This document shows positions 1-9,105 of a stretch of DNA of 36,737 bases, piece by piece. This DNA comes from an uncultured bacterium (GTDB lineage: Bacteria > Zixibacteria > MSB-5A5 > CAIYYT01), in assembly GCA_903930455.1 (NCBI GenBank), contig CAIYYT010000091.1, forward strand, positions 1 through 36,737. The letters are read 5' to 3'. The position numbers and the translations under genes were made by a program. The first letter of the stretch is position 1. The number at the start of each line of letters is the position of its first letter. The notes under the pieces were generated by a model. That model worked only from the letters and a program-made list of their open reading frames with translations, did not search any database and was not told the DNA's origin.

Positions 1-1692
1 ACCGAGATTGGCTTCCGAATGCCAAAACGATCCGGCACCCTGCTTGTAACCACCATACGAACAACGTATCACAACATTTCCCGGCTCCTGCCCTTTGGAA
101 CGTTGATGCACCGTGCAGATACGATCCTTCAGTTGTTGATAGGCAGGGGACATGTAGTCGAGAAACTGAATCTCCGGCAACGCCATGCGCCCCTGATAGC
201 AGTTGCCCATTCCCAGCGAAAGAATGCCGGCTTCATCCAATGGTGTATTGAATACGCGGTTTGTCCCAAACGCGCGCTGCAGTCCCTGTGATACGAGGAA
301 GACACCACCTTTGCCCTTGAGTTTCTTCTGTTCTTCGATGTCTAATTTCATCTTGCCGGAAAAATCTGCGACGTCCTCACCAAAAAGGATTGCATCGGGC
401 GTCGTCAGGAATAGATCGAAAAGCGCATAGTTCATCGCCCGGCGCAGAGTCATCGGCCCGAGATTTTCCGGCAACTCCTCCGAGGGACGCGCACCCATTT
501 CGTGATATTTCTTATAATCTGCCTTCCGGTCACCGGTGTATCCCCCCAGCAACTGTTTCCACCGCTGCTTGGCCTTGTCAAAATCATAGGCTCCAACAAG
601 ACTCTTGATGTATTCGCGGGTCTTGATCTGACGGTCGGCGACCACTTCTGCTGAGATGCGAGAGACTTCCTCGTCGTATTTCTGATACATCTGTTTTACT
701 TGCTCGGCAGTGAGAATGCCATCATGAATCAGCGTCTTTGCCGTCTTGAGAATCGGATCGTTCGAGTAGTGCCACTTTTGCTCGGCGAGCGCCATGTAGA
801 ACGATTGATCATCCGAACCCGAATGACTTTCTTCGCGCACGACTTTGATTTCCTCGAGCACTGGTCCTTTACCGGAGCGGCAATAGTCAGTGTTATCCCT
901 AAGGTGTTTTAATACTTCCTTGATCTCAGTGCCATCAAAGTGATCAATCTTGAGTCCGAAGCGCTGGTAGCCCTCGAATGGCGAGGTAGGATCGCCGTCC
1001 GGAAACTGTTCTTCGACAGAGACCGAAATCGCCCAACCGCAATTGTAAATGGCGAACATACAACGTGTCTTGTAGAAGACTGAATAGAATACCGCGCGGG
1101 CAAACTCGGCCTCGGAGGACGCACCTTCGCCGATGCCGCAATAGACAATAGCATCACTCGGCCAGCGGCCGCCGGGGTAGCGCGACTGCTGTGAGATTGG
1201 CGCTGGATTAGCGATGGCCGCACCCACACCTGCCGCTTCGAGAGCATGCGAACCGGTCGGCGAGGCCTGTGGCATGATGCTTTCTTTGGCGTGAGCAGCG
1301 TGGGCATGTTGAAGCATGCCGCCGGTGGAAGTTGATCGCGGATCGCCGATACATTCGAGAAATTTCTGGCGGATGTCAATGCCCCGATAGATATCGAGTG
1401 TTTTGTTGCGGTAGTAGCCGAAGAACGGGTCATTTGGTCGTAGGAAATAGCCGGTGCAGGCGTCTACGAGTTCTTTTCCGGAGGAGCCGATGAAGAAGTA
1501 GCTTTCGCCGCGGCGGGTAAGGAGTTTTTCCTCGATCAGGATGCGCCGCGACTTGACCATGATGTCAAATATGTGCTCCAATTCGTTAGCCGTCAGCCCG
1601 GCGTAGTCTTTTAGCGGCTTGTCACGATCTTTGACCGAAGCGCCGACCTCATCGTATGTCTGAACCTGCTGCAATATCTCTTTAATATCCAA
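1..1692 (-). CDS. 2-oxoacid dehydrogenase E1 component, fused alpha/beta (3' end outside window)
   Basis: Thiamine-pyrophosphate-dependent decarboxylating E1 of a 2-oxoacid (branched-chain or pyruvate type) dehydrogenase complex, with alpha and beta halves in one chain. 564 codons are visible and the frame is open to the left edge. The alpha half has GEGASSEAEF at 186-195 and NCGWAIS at 215-221, the TPP/Mg region. The beta half follows, with FGEDVADF, GGVFLVSQGLQRAFG, FNTPLDEAGI and ALPEIQFLDY. I chose the TTG at 1690-1692 because AGGTAGGA lies just upstream and the nearest upstream ATG frame hits a stop. Fused E1 chains of this kind are common in FCB-type bacteria. The usual GDG is GEG, and the second Asn of the NN pair is Cys216. 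The substrate cannot be assigned. No E2 or E3 gene is visible. It lies 156 bp downstream of the flavodoxin-like gene; I see no strong promoter in that gap. Confidence 0.88.
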   Translation of the reverse strand, partial: MDIKEILQQVQTYDEVGASVKDRDKPLKDYAGLTANELEHIFDIMVKSRRILIEEKLLTRRGESYFFIGSSGKELVDACTGYFLRPNDPFFGYYRNKTLDIYRGIDIRQKFLECIGDPRSTSTGGMLQHAHAAHAKESIMPQASPTGSHALEAAGVGAAIANPAPISQQSRYPGGRWPSDAIVYCGIGEGASSEAEFARAVFYSVFYKTRCMFAIYNCGWAISVSVEEQFPDGDPTSPFEGYQRFGLKIDHFDGTEIKEVLKHLRDNTDYCRSGKGPVLEEIKVVREESHSGSDDQSFYMALAEQKWHYSNDPILKTAKTLIHDGILTAEQVKQMYQKYDEEVSRISAEVVADRQIKTREYIKSLVGAYDFDKAKQRWKQLLGGYTGDRKADYKKYHEMGARPSEELPENLGPMTLRRAMNYALFDLFLTTPDAILFGEDVADFSGKMKLDIEEQKKLKGKGGVFLVSQGLQRAFGTNRVFNTPLDEAGILSLGMGNCYQGRMALPEIQFLDYMSPAYQQLKDRICTVHQRSKGQEPGNVVIRCSYGGYKQGAGSFWHSEANLG

Positions 1693-1848
1693 CTGATCCT
1701 ACCTTTCCGGACGCATGCAAACTCCAAATTACTACGCATGATAAGCCGCAATTGCACAAGGAGAAAGGAGATTTTTAGAACGGGCAGAGCGGCCGCAAAC
1801 TCCGACTCGACAGGCCCAGAATGAAGTCTGAAAGGGTGACGTTGGGCA

Positions 1849-2436
1849 CTAGGACAATGAGCTTGCTGATGACACTCCCAGATCGTGACTTTGACGGAGA
1901 GTCTCGGAGTTAAGCGTAACGCCCCCCAGTTGCCAGTCATCATGGCCGTATATCACCCTGCCGATTTTCTCGATGCCCGCCCAGATGAAGAACCCGCCAA
2001 TTACCCGTTCGGCGGCATCAAATTTCTCTCTGGCGCCACCGACCAGGATGTACGCACCCTTGCCGCGCAAAATGCCGTGGTCGTCGAATCCGACGGCGTT
2101 ATTGCGGAACCGGGGTGGACGAAAGCAATTGCTACGGTCGATAAACAACTTGGTTTGCGCGCTGACCGAGTCAAAGTAGACAGGCGAAGCGATCAGCACC
2201 ATGTCCGCCTGCATCAGATGCTGCAGCGTCGGATGGAGGTCATCTTTGTACACACAGGGAAGAGGCGTGGGATCTATTCCGCAAGCCTGACAGGGGATGA
2301 TGCTGAGATCATTAAGTCGCACGTTCACTACTTCGGTATCCGGAAAGATCGATGTGAACCCGTCCTCAAATTGGCGTGCCAGAATTTCGGTCGAGCTTTC
2401 AATGCGCGGCGAACCGTTAACTATCAGTAGTTTCAT
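1849..2436 (-). CDS. NAD(P)H-dependent FMN reductase / flavodoxin-like fold protein
   Basis: 195-residue flavodoxin-fold protein of the NADPH-dependent FMN reductase / iron-sulfur flavoprotein superfamily. The N-terminal MKLLIVNGSPR with following Ser/Thr residues is the FMN-phosphate loop. SPVYFDSVSAQTKLFIDR around residue 85-102 is the second flavin-contact motif. A CQAC pair near residue 49-52 followed by another Cys near 61 resembles the cysteine region of Fe-S flavoproteins, but is too short to claim a cluster. The start lies 20 bp inside the ABC-F gene, implying translational coupling at the end of the gcvT-comB operon. The electron partner and substrate are unknown; a quinone, nitro-compound or disulfide reductase role is possible. 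Confidence 0.8.
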   Translation of the reverse strand: MKLLIVNGSPRIESSTEILARQFEDGFTSIFPDTEVVNVRLNDLSIIPCQACGIDPTPLPCVYKDDLHPTLQHLMQADMVLIASPVYFDSVSAQTKLFIDRSNCFRPPRFRNNAVGFDDHGILRGKGAYILVGGAREKFDAAERVIGGFFIWAGIEKIGRVIYGHDDWQLGGVTLNSETLRQSHDLGVSSASSLS

Positions 2437-4306
2437 CTTCCTCGATCAGTTGATAGTATTCGCTCATGCTTTTGTCAAGCAGTGCGCGTTTTTCGTTCTG
2501 TTCTTGTCCTAGAGACGCGAGTCTCTCCCAATCCGAAGCGTGGCGCTCATCAAGCAGTTGCGTTTGCAGGGAATCGATGTCCATCTCCAAGGCGGCGATT
2601 TCCTCTTCAAGTTCCTTGAGGCGACGTTTGCGCGCAGTGCCGATGTTTTTCTGCCGTCGTTCCTGCTTGCGGTCTTCACGTTTCTGCGACTTGTCAACCC
2701 CCTCACTCCTCAGGGGTATCGTCTTGATCTTCTCGGCAAACTCGGAGTACTTACCGCGCCAGTCGTGTAGTTTGCCTTCGTGCAACGCCAGAATTCTCTG
2801 CGCTACCGATTCGAGGAAAAATCGATCATGACTGATAAATAGTACCGTGCCTTCGTACTCACGCAGCGATTCTTCGAGCACTTCGCGAGAACCGATATCA
2901 AGATGATTTGTCGGCTCGTCCAGAATAATGAAATTCGCGGGTGTCGCCAACAACCGCGCCAGCGCTAGTTTCTTCTTCTCGCCTCCCGATAACATGCGGA
3001 CATACTTGAAAACATCTTCCCCGAAGAACAGGAAGCGTGCCAGATGGCTGCGCAGTTGGAACGCATCCCATTGCGGTTGGATATCCCAGATCGTGTCAAG
3101 CACGGAGTCATTCTGGTTGAGTATCGAAAGTTCCTGATCGACATACTCAGAGTCAACGTTCCTGCCAATCTCGACAGTGCCTTCCCACGGCTCCAATTGA
3201 CCGACCAGCAATTTGACCAGCGTTGATTTGCCGGCGCCGTTTCTGCCGATCATGCCGACCTTTTCTCCTCGCTCGATTTCAAACCCGATGTTCAAAAACA
3301 GCGGGGTATTGCCGAAGCCAAATGAGAGATTGTCCACTCTGAGAATCGATTGGTAAGCGCGTCGTGATACTTGCAGGTTGATCGCCGCGCGCTTGATTTC
3401 GGATGTCGGGCTTTCCAATCGTTCCAGTTTGCTCAGGGCAAGTCGTTTCGACTGTGCCTGCTTGGTCTTCTGGCCGGCGAGATTGCGATGGATAAAATCC
3501 TGAATGTTTTCGATTTCCTCCTGCTGCTGAAGATAGTGCTTCAACTGCAGTCGACGTCGCTCGTTGCGTTCGTCACAGTAGGAGGAAAAGTTGCCATGAT
3601 AGGTTTCCAGTAGGCCATGATCCAATTCCACGATCTTGTTGACAACATGATCGAGAAAGACACGGTCATGTGAGACGACAATTAGCGAACCCTCAAATGT
3701 CTGCAGGTATTCCTCGAGCCAGACAGTCGATTCGATATCGAGATGGTTGGTCGGCTCATCGAGTAACAGTAGATCGGGTTGCTGCAACAACACTTTCGCC
3801 AGTGAAGCACGGTTGCGCTCGCCGCCGGAGAAGCTGGAGATCGGGCGATGAAATTCGCTTTCGCTGAAGCCGAGTCCGACCAGCGTGCTCTTGATCACTG
3901 TGTCAAGATTGTACCCGCCCATCATTTCCCATTGGTGTTGCAGGTCGCCGTATCGTTGGAGTGATTTCTCCGAACCATCCGCTACCGCCAGTTCGAGATC
4001 ATCCAACTCGGACTTGATCTTGAGCATTTCCGAGTAAGATTCGAGCATCGCCAGGAACAACGAATAATCTGAAGCTATTTCGTCCTCCTGTGAGACATAG
4101 CCGAGCTTGACGCGATTGCTCAGTGTCACCGAGCCGTCGTCAGGGAGCACTTGTCCCAGGGCGATTTTCAGAAGAGTAGTCTTGCCTACACCGTTGGGAC
4201 CAACCAAGCCGATTCGCTCGCCGCGGACAACGGATAAGTCAATCCCTTTGAGCAACTCAGTGTTGTTGTATGTCTTCTTGATTCCGGAGAATTGCAGGAA
4301 GATCAA
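2417..4306 (-). CDS. ABC-F family ATPase (Uup-like)
   Basis: Soluble twin-ATPase protein of the ABC-F family, whose members act on the ribosome (translation or antibiotic protection) or, for Uup, in ribosome/DNA-related roles. 629 residues. Domain 1 has Walker A GPNGVGKTT (36-44), signature SGGERNR and Walker B LLLLDEPTNHLD. Domain 2 has GRNGAGKST, LSGGEKKKLALARLL and FIILDEPTNHLD. There are no membrane segments. The last about 100 residues are a Lys/Arg/Glu-rich coiled coil like the Uup C-terminal domain. The start is TTG, in a 4-bp TTGA overlap with the stop of the vWA gene; an initiating TTG is supported because the family N-terminus (FSGIKKTYNNTELLKGI) begins immediately. The exact subfamily cannot be fixed by eye. 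Confidence 0.93.
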   Translation of the reverse strand: MIFLQFSGIKKTYNNTELLKGIDLSVVRGERIGLVGPNGVGKTTLLKIALGQVLPDDGSVTLSNRVKLGYVSQEDEIASDYSLFLAMLESYSEMLKIKSELDDLELAVADGSEKSLQRYGDLQHQWEMMGGYNLDTVIKSTLVGLGFSESEFHRPISSFSGGERNRASLAKVLLQQPDLLLLDEPTNHLDIESTVWLEEYLQTFEGSLIVVSHDRVFLDHVVNKIVELDHGLLETYHGNFSSYCDERNERRRLQLKHYLQQQEEIENIQDFIHRNLAGQKTKQAQSKRLALSKLERLESPTSEIKRAAINLQVSRRAYQSILRVDNLSFGFGNTPLFLNIGFEIERGEKVGMIGRNGAGKSTLVKLLVGQLEPWEGTVEIGRNVDSEYVDQELSILNQNDSVLDTIWDIQPQWDAFQLRSHLARFLFFGEDVFKYVRMLSGGEKKKLALARLLATPANFIILDEPTNHLDIGSREVLEESLREYEGTVLFISHDRFFLESVAQRILALHEGKLHDWRGKYSEFAEKIKTIPLRSEGVDKSQKREDRKQERRQKNIGTARKRRLKELEEEIAALEMDIDSLQTQLLDERHASDWERLASLGQEQNEKRALLDKSMSEYYQLIEEDETTDS

Positions 4307-6405
4307 GTCGAAACGACCTCGGTCTGTCTTCCGCCGTAGGCGACTGCCATTTCAATCATCAGGAAGATAAATCCTATCAGCAGAAACAGCTTCCACAATT
4401 CCGTTCCGAACCTTGCGGAAGTAATCAGACTCGTAGGATTGGCGCCGTAATCGAGTACGATCACCTTGGCGCCGGCTACTTTCTTTCCCACCGTAGCAGG
4501 GTCACTATAAGCGGTCTCCGATTCCTCCGGAGGGAAATTCACTGCGAAGACGTCAATCGGTGTTCCGTCTCCGACGATCTTGTAGATACCGGGATTCTGC
4601 ACGCGACCAATATTAAAAACCACTGCGCCGGTGCGGAAAGCCGGTGAGAGCTGAGTTGTGTCGTTCGTTGGTGTGACAAGTACAAATTGCCGCGCGTTCT
4701 GCGCACTCAGCTCGCGTGTTACTTCCGTGCCGGACACGATGTTCTCGCGCTGATTAAGCGGCTCGGAGACGAGATACTCAATCGAGCGATTTAGCAGAAT
4801 CACCATAAACGGCCGATTGACCAAATCGCTAAAGCGGTTGTCGAGACTGAAGGTATACAGCAACGCTTTGCCCTTGCCAACACTCCCTTCAAGCACCGCC
4901 GGCATGTTGTCAGAGAAGCGCGCTAGCACGCGCGTCGACGCTTCCTCCATGGTTCTGAAGTGTCCGAGAAATTCAGCCTGCGGCAATTTATCGACGGTAA
5001 ACTGCTTGTATGGCGAGAACAGAGGATGATCAAAATCGAATTTGTTGAGCAAGTACTTTCCCGCCTGTGGTGTTGGAGTCGCGGGAGCTTCGGTGACTTG
5101 CAGTCGGAAAATCGGGGAAGCGATCTTGTCGGAGAAATCACGCATGTCGATGTTCGGACGCATCATGAACAACACCGCACCGCCGGAATTTACGTAGCTG
5201 CGTAAACTTGATACGAGAGCCGCGGGCATCTGTCCTTTCAGATTGACTATGACGGCGTCATAGCCGAAGAGGTTCGCCGTACTGGCCTGAAGCGTGCCGA
5301 TCAAGTCCACTTGCTTCGTGAAATTCCCAGCGGCTGATGGTGACAGCGCCTTCTGCACGTAGAAGGCTTCCTGATCATCATCCGACACCAGCGCCACTTT
5401 GCTGCTGGACGGAATTTTCATCGCAAAATTGAACCGGTTGTCAGGCAGCAAGTCATCATCGTCGATGCCGATCGAGCCATACATAAATCCGGTACTCGGC
5501 GCATTCTGCTTGAATGTGGCTTTGCCTGTCGCGGCCGGTGCGACCGTCAGATCCGTCTGTACCACTGTCTTGTCATTCAGATTCAACGAGACCAGCAAAT
5601 CGGCTGACGTTTCACTCTTGAAATTGTGGACTTCGCACTGTGAACTAAACTCTCGCCCAGCGGTAATCAATTGGTTGGGGAACTTCACCTGTTCCACAGA
5701 AACATTGTCAATCGCACCCGGTGACACGCGAGTGATAAACAGCTTGACATCAAGATGCTCAGTCTGGAAAAGCTCAAATTCAAAGTTGCGCCATGCCTCC
5801 CCCTGGAAATCACCGATCAGGTAGACTTCCAGATTCGGATCATGGCTACCTTTCAGCACCTCCAAGGCCCTCGCGAACGCCACTGCTGGAACTGCGGCAG
5901 TAAACGATGATTGCATCGATTTCAAGAATGCCTTGAGCCGTTCATAATCCGATGTCGGTTCGCCGGAATCATAGAGAATCGTCGAGCCAAAGCCGATGAT
6001 CTCAACTCGTTCCTTTTCGGTGAAATTGCCAAGTATCTGTGACGCTTTTTCGATGCTCCGTTCAAAGAAGCTTCCGGCGTTGGTTTCCGACATCGATGAG
6101 CCGGAGACATCAAGAAGCAGGATTGCCGTTGTCGTACTCTTGCCTCCCAGTGACGGCAGGTAACCGCCTTTGATCGTGGGGCGCGCGAAGGCAAAAGCAA
6201 TCGCCAGAAGTGCCAGCGTTCGCAAAATCAGCAACAGTATTTGCCTGATCCGCACTTTGCGCATTCGCGTCTTCTGCAACGACAGCAAATACTTGACAGT
6301 GGAGAACTCGACGATTTTGACACGTTGGCGGTTAAATAGATGCAGAAGCAATGGGATGCTGGCGGCGGCGGCGAATAGGAGCAGGAAAGGATTGATGAAG
6401 TTCAT
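4303..6405 (-). CDS. BatA-like membrane protein with vWA domain
   Basis: 700-residue inner-membrane protein. The N-terminal BatA-type double transmembrane module is at about 5-24 and 54-76, starting with the characteristic NPFLLLFAAAASIPLLLHLF. A von Willebrand A domain follows, with MIDAS residues D99-x-S101-G-S103. A central region contains a glutamine-amidotransferase-like fold (YDAVIVNLKG ... YVNSGGAVLFMM) of the kind often seen in this family. A final transmembrane helix lies near 672-694. Such proteins occur in aerotolerance (Bat/MoxR) clusters and in FCB genomes, where they are thought to act in envelope complex assembly. No MoxR ATPase or DUF58 gene is adjacent, so the usual partners are missing here. 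The ATG has no clear Shine-Dalgarno, but the family N-terminus supports it. It is part of the gcvT operon. Confidence 0.87.
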   Translation of the reverse strand: MNFINPFLLLFAAAASIPLLLHLFNRQRVKIVEFSTVKYLLSLQKTRMRKVRIRQILLLILRTLALLAIAFAFARPTIKGGYLPSLGGKSTTTAILLLDVSGSSMSETNAGSFFERSIEKASQILGNFTEKERVEIIGFGSTILYDSGEPTSDYERLKAFLKSMQSSFTAAVPAVAFARALEVLKGSHDPNLEVYLIGDFQGEAWRNFEFELFQTEHLDVKLFITRVSPGAIDNVSVEQVKFPNQLITAGREFSSQCEVHNFKSETSADLLVSLNLNDKTVVQTDLTVAPAATGKATFKQNAPSTGFMYGSIGIDDDDLLPDNRFNFAMKIPSSSKVALVSDDDQEAFYVQKALSPSAAGNFTKQVDLIGTLQASTANLFGYDAVIVNLKGQMPAALVSSLRSYVNSGGAVLFMMRPNIDMRDFSDKIASPIFRLQVTEAPATPTPQAGKYLLNKFDFDHPLFSPYKQFTVDKLPQAEFLGHFRTMEEASTRVLARFSDNMPAVLEGSVGKGKALLYTFSLDNRFSDLVNRPFMVILLNRSIEYLVSEPLNQRENIVSGTEVTRELSAQNARQFVLVTPTNDTTQLSPAFRTGAVVFNIGRVQNPGIYKIVGDGTPIDVFAVNFPPEESETAYSDPATVGKKVAGAKVIVLDYGANPTSLITSARFGTELWKLFLLIGFIFLMIEMAVAYGGRQTEVVST

Positions 6406-6458
6406 ATCTGTTTATACGTTGGCGCAACTCGCGTGTCTGGACATCTGCGCGTCCGCAG

Positions 6459-8354
6459 TCAGTTGTGATAGGCTTTTTGCAAGTACTTCTCCGCCTCTTG
6501 GCGATCGAGATAGGCGGTCGGGTACTTCAACACCTTGTGGTAATTCTCCAATGCGGCTTTGCGATCTCCCAGAAGATCGTGTGTCTGTCCCAGCGCCAAA
6601 AATACCTGTCCAAGGTAGAACATGCGTTCCTCCAGGAAGAATGCCAAGTCAAGATAATCAAGAGCCACCTTCGCTGAGCCGAGCCGCACAGCGGCCTTGC
6701 CGGCGCGCAAATAGTGCAGTGGATTATCGCCGGCGCCGCCGGAGGAGATCATCACCTTGGCGTGATCGAGTGCGGCCTGATAGTGACTACCGGCCGAATC
6801 GACCTGTCCTGATGCCGCGTAGGCGTCACCGAGCGCGATGTCAATGTCAATTCCGTTGGCCGGCAGCTTGTTCTTCGCAGCCGCTTGCTTGCACAAGTCG
6901 ACCGATTGTGCGAGTTGGCCCTTGGTCAATTCGATCTGTGCCAGCTTCTGGTAGACGTAAGAGTCGGTGCTGTCGGCTTGTGCCGCCTGTAAGTATAAAC
7001 TGTCGGCGGTGGCCACTTTTCCGTCAGCGAGCATCATATTCGCAAGAAACACTCGAGCAGTTGCCCTGGCTTTTGCCTCAGTAGAGTCATTTGCGATCAT
7101 ATAGCGGAAAAACTTGGCTGCTTGAGTATAGTCGCCATAAGTGTAATAGAGATTCGCAAGTGTTGAACCAAAGTAGGCAGTGTCAGCAGTCGCCGCCAAC
7201 GCGGCCTTCGCATACAGCATCTGGTCATCCGTGTGCATAAACGCCTGCGCATGACCAATATAGTAATTATACAGCGACCCCGATATGGACACTGTATCAA
7301 GATAGCCGCGCCATTCTTTTTCGATCTCCGGCAGAGACTGTCCATAGACCTGCTGAAACATCTGTGGCACGGTCAGGTCGGTCGACCGCTGATACCAGTC
7401 GCGGAGTTTCGTCAGTCCGCGCGTCCGGAGCATGTAAGTGGCAAAAGAACCGGCCGCCATCGACGAAGTTGTCCGATCCAGAGCACGGTATTTGCGCGTG
7501 ACTCCGAGAGTCGTCAACTCCGGCAGCTTGCCGTTCTTCAGGTCATCCTTGGCATACAGATCGCAGAACTCCGGCGCCGAAGCGACTCCTTCGAGCAGCA
7601 GCGCAGGCGCATAGCCCCAATTGCGCAGGAATCGCAGCGACATTACGACTTGCATGTAAAGCCGGTTTGCCACCGGGGAATAGTGAGCGAACACATTGTT
7701 ACGCGACAAATCGATCGCATTGTCCCAGCGTTGGTCCCAGCCGACATCGGAGATATTGCACGGTGATATGTAGAAATAGACTTTTGCTTGATCGGTCAGA
7801 TTGAAAATCGGAGCGATCTTTTTGTAGTCAAATTCGAACGCGTCGCGAATCTGATTCCAGCGATAATCGCCAAGTGATTGCTTGATATAGTAAAAATCAT
7901 ACTTGCCGGAGGGATCGGACACGAAGCTGGAATCGGCAAATCGGTAGCCGCAATCGTTCGCAATATAACCAAGCGAATCGAAGGTCAGCCGAATCCGATA
8001 ATACGACTGTCCGCGGACCAGCGCCGAGTCAAAGAACACCGACGCTCCCTTGAAGACAGCCTTTTGATCCAAGTAGTTCCGAGGCTTGGCGCCAAGGCAA
8101 TTGACCATGGATTGCAGTTGGACAGATTTTGCGTTAAGCGAATCTGCGCGCAGGCGGTATGCAAAATTGCCCATTGAGAATTGAAAATCTTCCGAGAGCG
8201 GAGCCACGAAGCTGCGGCTGTCGACGACTTGCCAAGCGGAGTCCTGATACTTCTCCATGAAGTCGCACGTAAAGGCGATCACATTCGGCTTGGCTCCCCA
8301 AACATTCGTAATGCCGATTAGGACTATGAGAGCGCAGCAGAAAAGGCGCGTCAT
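6459..8354 (-). CDS. Exported TPR protein with degenerate peptidase-MA-like domain
   Basis: 631-residue exported protein. A signal peptide (hydrophobic stretch about 4-18, cut near VWG/AKP) is followed by a beta-rich region. A segment around 170-350 has the layout of peptidase-MA-like domains: a helical core, LLEGVASAPEF in place of the usual EGLA motif, an ATYMLRTRGL helix and EKEWRGYL near its end. The zinc motif HExxH is not present at the expected site, so catalysis is doubtful. The C-terminal half is about six tetratricopeptide-type repeats (for example YQKLAQIELTKGQLAQSVDL and ALGQTHDLLGDRKAALENYH). I chose the ATG at 8352-8354, which overlaps the comB stop as TGATG with AAGGA 8 nt upstream; a TTG one codon earlier is also possible. 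Likely a periplasmic scaffold; function unknown. Confidence 0.78.
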   Translation of the reverse strand: MTRLFCCALIVLIGITNVWGAKPNVIAFTCDFMEKYQDSAWQVVDSRSFVAPLSEDFQFSMGNFAYRLRADSLNAKSVQLQSMVNCLGAKPRNYLDQKAVFKGASVFFDSALVRGQSYYRIRLTFDSLGYIANDCGYRFADSSFVSDPSGKYDFYYIKQSLGDYRWNQIRDAFEFDYKKIAPIFNLTDQAKVYFYISPCNISDVGWDQRWDNAIDLSRNNVFAHYSPVANRLYMQVVMSLRFLRNWGYAPALLLEGVASAPEFCDLYAKDDLKNGKLPELTTLGVTRKYRALDRTTSSMAAGSFATYMLRTRGLTKLRDWYQRSTDLTVPQMFQQVYGQSLPEIEKEWRGYLDTVSISGSLYNYYIGHAQAFMHTDDQMLYAKAALAATADTAYFGSTLANLYYTYGDYTQAAKFFRYMIANDSTEAKARATARVFLANMMLADGKVATADSLYLQAAQADSTDSYVYQKLAQIELTKGQLAQSVDLCKQAAAKNKLPANGIDIDIALGDAYAASGQVDSAGSHYQAALDHAKVMISSGGAGDNPLHYLRAGKAAVRLGSAKVALDYLDLAFFLEERMFYLGQVFLALGQTHDLLGDRKAALENYHKVLKYPTAYLDRQEAEKYLQKAYHN

Positions 8355-9100
8355 CAAATCATTCCTTCCAGCTTGTGCTTCTGAGCATCAACTATCTTGT
8401 TGCCGCTCAGGACCGGAACAACACCGATCGAATCAACGGTGGCTGCCGTGATGATATCGCCGCCAAAACCAAGACCGATCAAATAGCGGGCGTGATCAGC
8501 CTGATTAAGCACCGATTCTACCGGTTCACTCTGATTCTTATACAACATGTGGGCCACTTGCGCCGCATCATTGGAGATTTCGTATTTGTTCCCGTCCAGC
8601 AGGCGGTCGATAATGGCACCACCACAGAATGTGTCCTCCAGCGAGAAATTGCCCTGCTTTCCGGCACACACGATGGCCACATCTTTATCGAATTTCTTGA
8701 CCATCTCGACAACAACCGAGAGGTTGACAAATCCGCATACTAGTGTCAAGGAGCTGGCGGCACACTTGAGAATCGCGCGCGAACCGTTGGTGGAGGCGAA
8801 GACCAATATCTTGTTGCGAACGACCTGCTCACTGTATTCCGCCGGCGAGTTGCCGAGGTCGAATCCCTCGATCTTCAAACCCTCTCGCTCACCGCAGACC
8901 AGGACGCTGTCACGATCAAGATTGGCGCGCATCGCGGCGGCGTCGCCGACGGTGGCAACCGGTATGATCTCACGACAGCCATTCTGGATGGCTGTGCAGA
9001 TCGTGGTTGATGCTCGCAGCACGTCAACAACGATGGCTACTTTGCCTCTGATTTTGGCTTCGGTCAGAGGTTGCGGAGAAAAGTACAATTTGACTTTCAT
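8354..9100 (-). CDS. comB: 2-phosphosulfolactate phosphatase family protein (ComB)
   Basis: 248-residue ComB-family Mg-dependent phosphatase. In methanogens ComB dephosphorylates 2-phosphosulfolactate in coenzyme M synthesis; homologues are widespread in bacteria with mostly unproven roles. Family motifs are in order: VVDVLRASTTI (about 24-34), CGEREGLKIEGFDLGNSP, ASTNGSRAI, and VCAGKQGNFSLEDTFCGG. The length is normal for the family. It begins 5 bp after gcvT and ends in a TGATG overlap with the TPR gene, so it is co-transcribed with both. No ComA or ComC (sulfolactate synthase/dehydrogenase) homologue is in the window, so the substrate remains open. Confidence 0.92.
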   Translation of the reverse strand: MKVKLYFSPQPLTEAKIRGKVAIVVDVLRASTTICTAIQNGCREIIPVATVGDAAAMRANLDRDSVLVCGEREGLKIEGFDLGNSPAEYSEQVVRNKILVFASTNGSRAILKCAASSLTLVCGFVNLSVVVEMVKKFDKDVAIVCAGKQGNFSLEDTFCGGAIIDRLLDGNKYEISNDAAQVAHMLYKNQSEPVESVLNQADHARYLIGLGFGGDIITAATVDSIGVVPVLSGNKIVDAQKHKLEGMI

Positions 9101-9105
9101 CGGAC

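Noticed and set aside
1885-2430. Plus-strand open frame opposite the flavodoxin-like gene
   Set aside because: The minus strand gives a clear flavodoxin-fold protein with coupled start; the plus frame matches nothing.
6170-7084. Long plus-strand open frame opposite the vWA and TPR genes
   Set aside because: Arg/Pro/Ser-rich product with no recognisable domain; it is the antisense shadow of two well-supported minus-strand genes.
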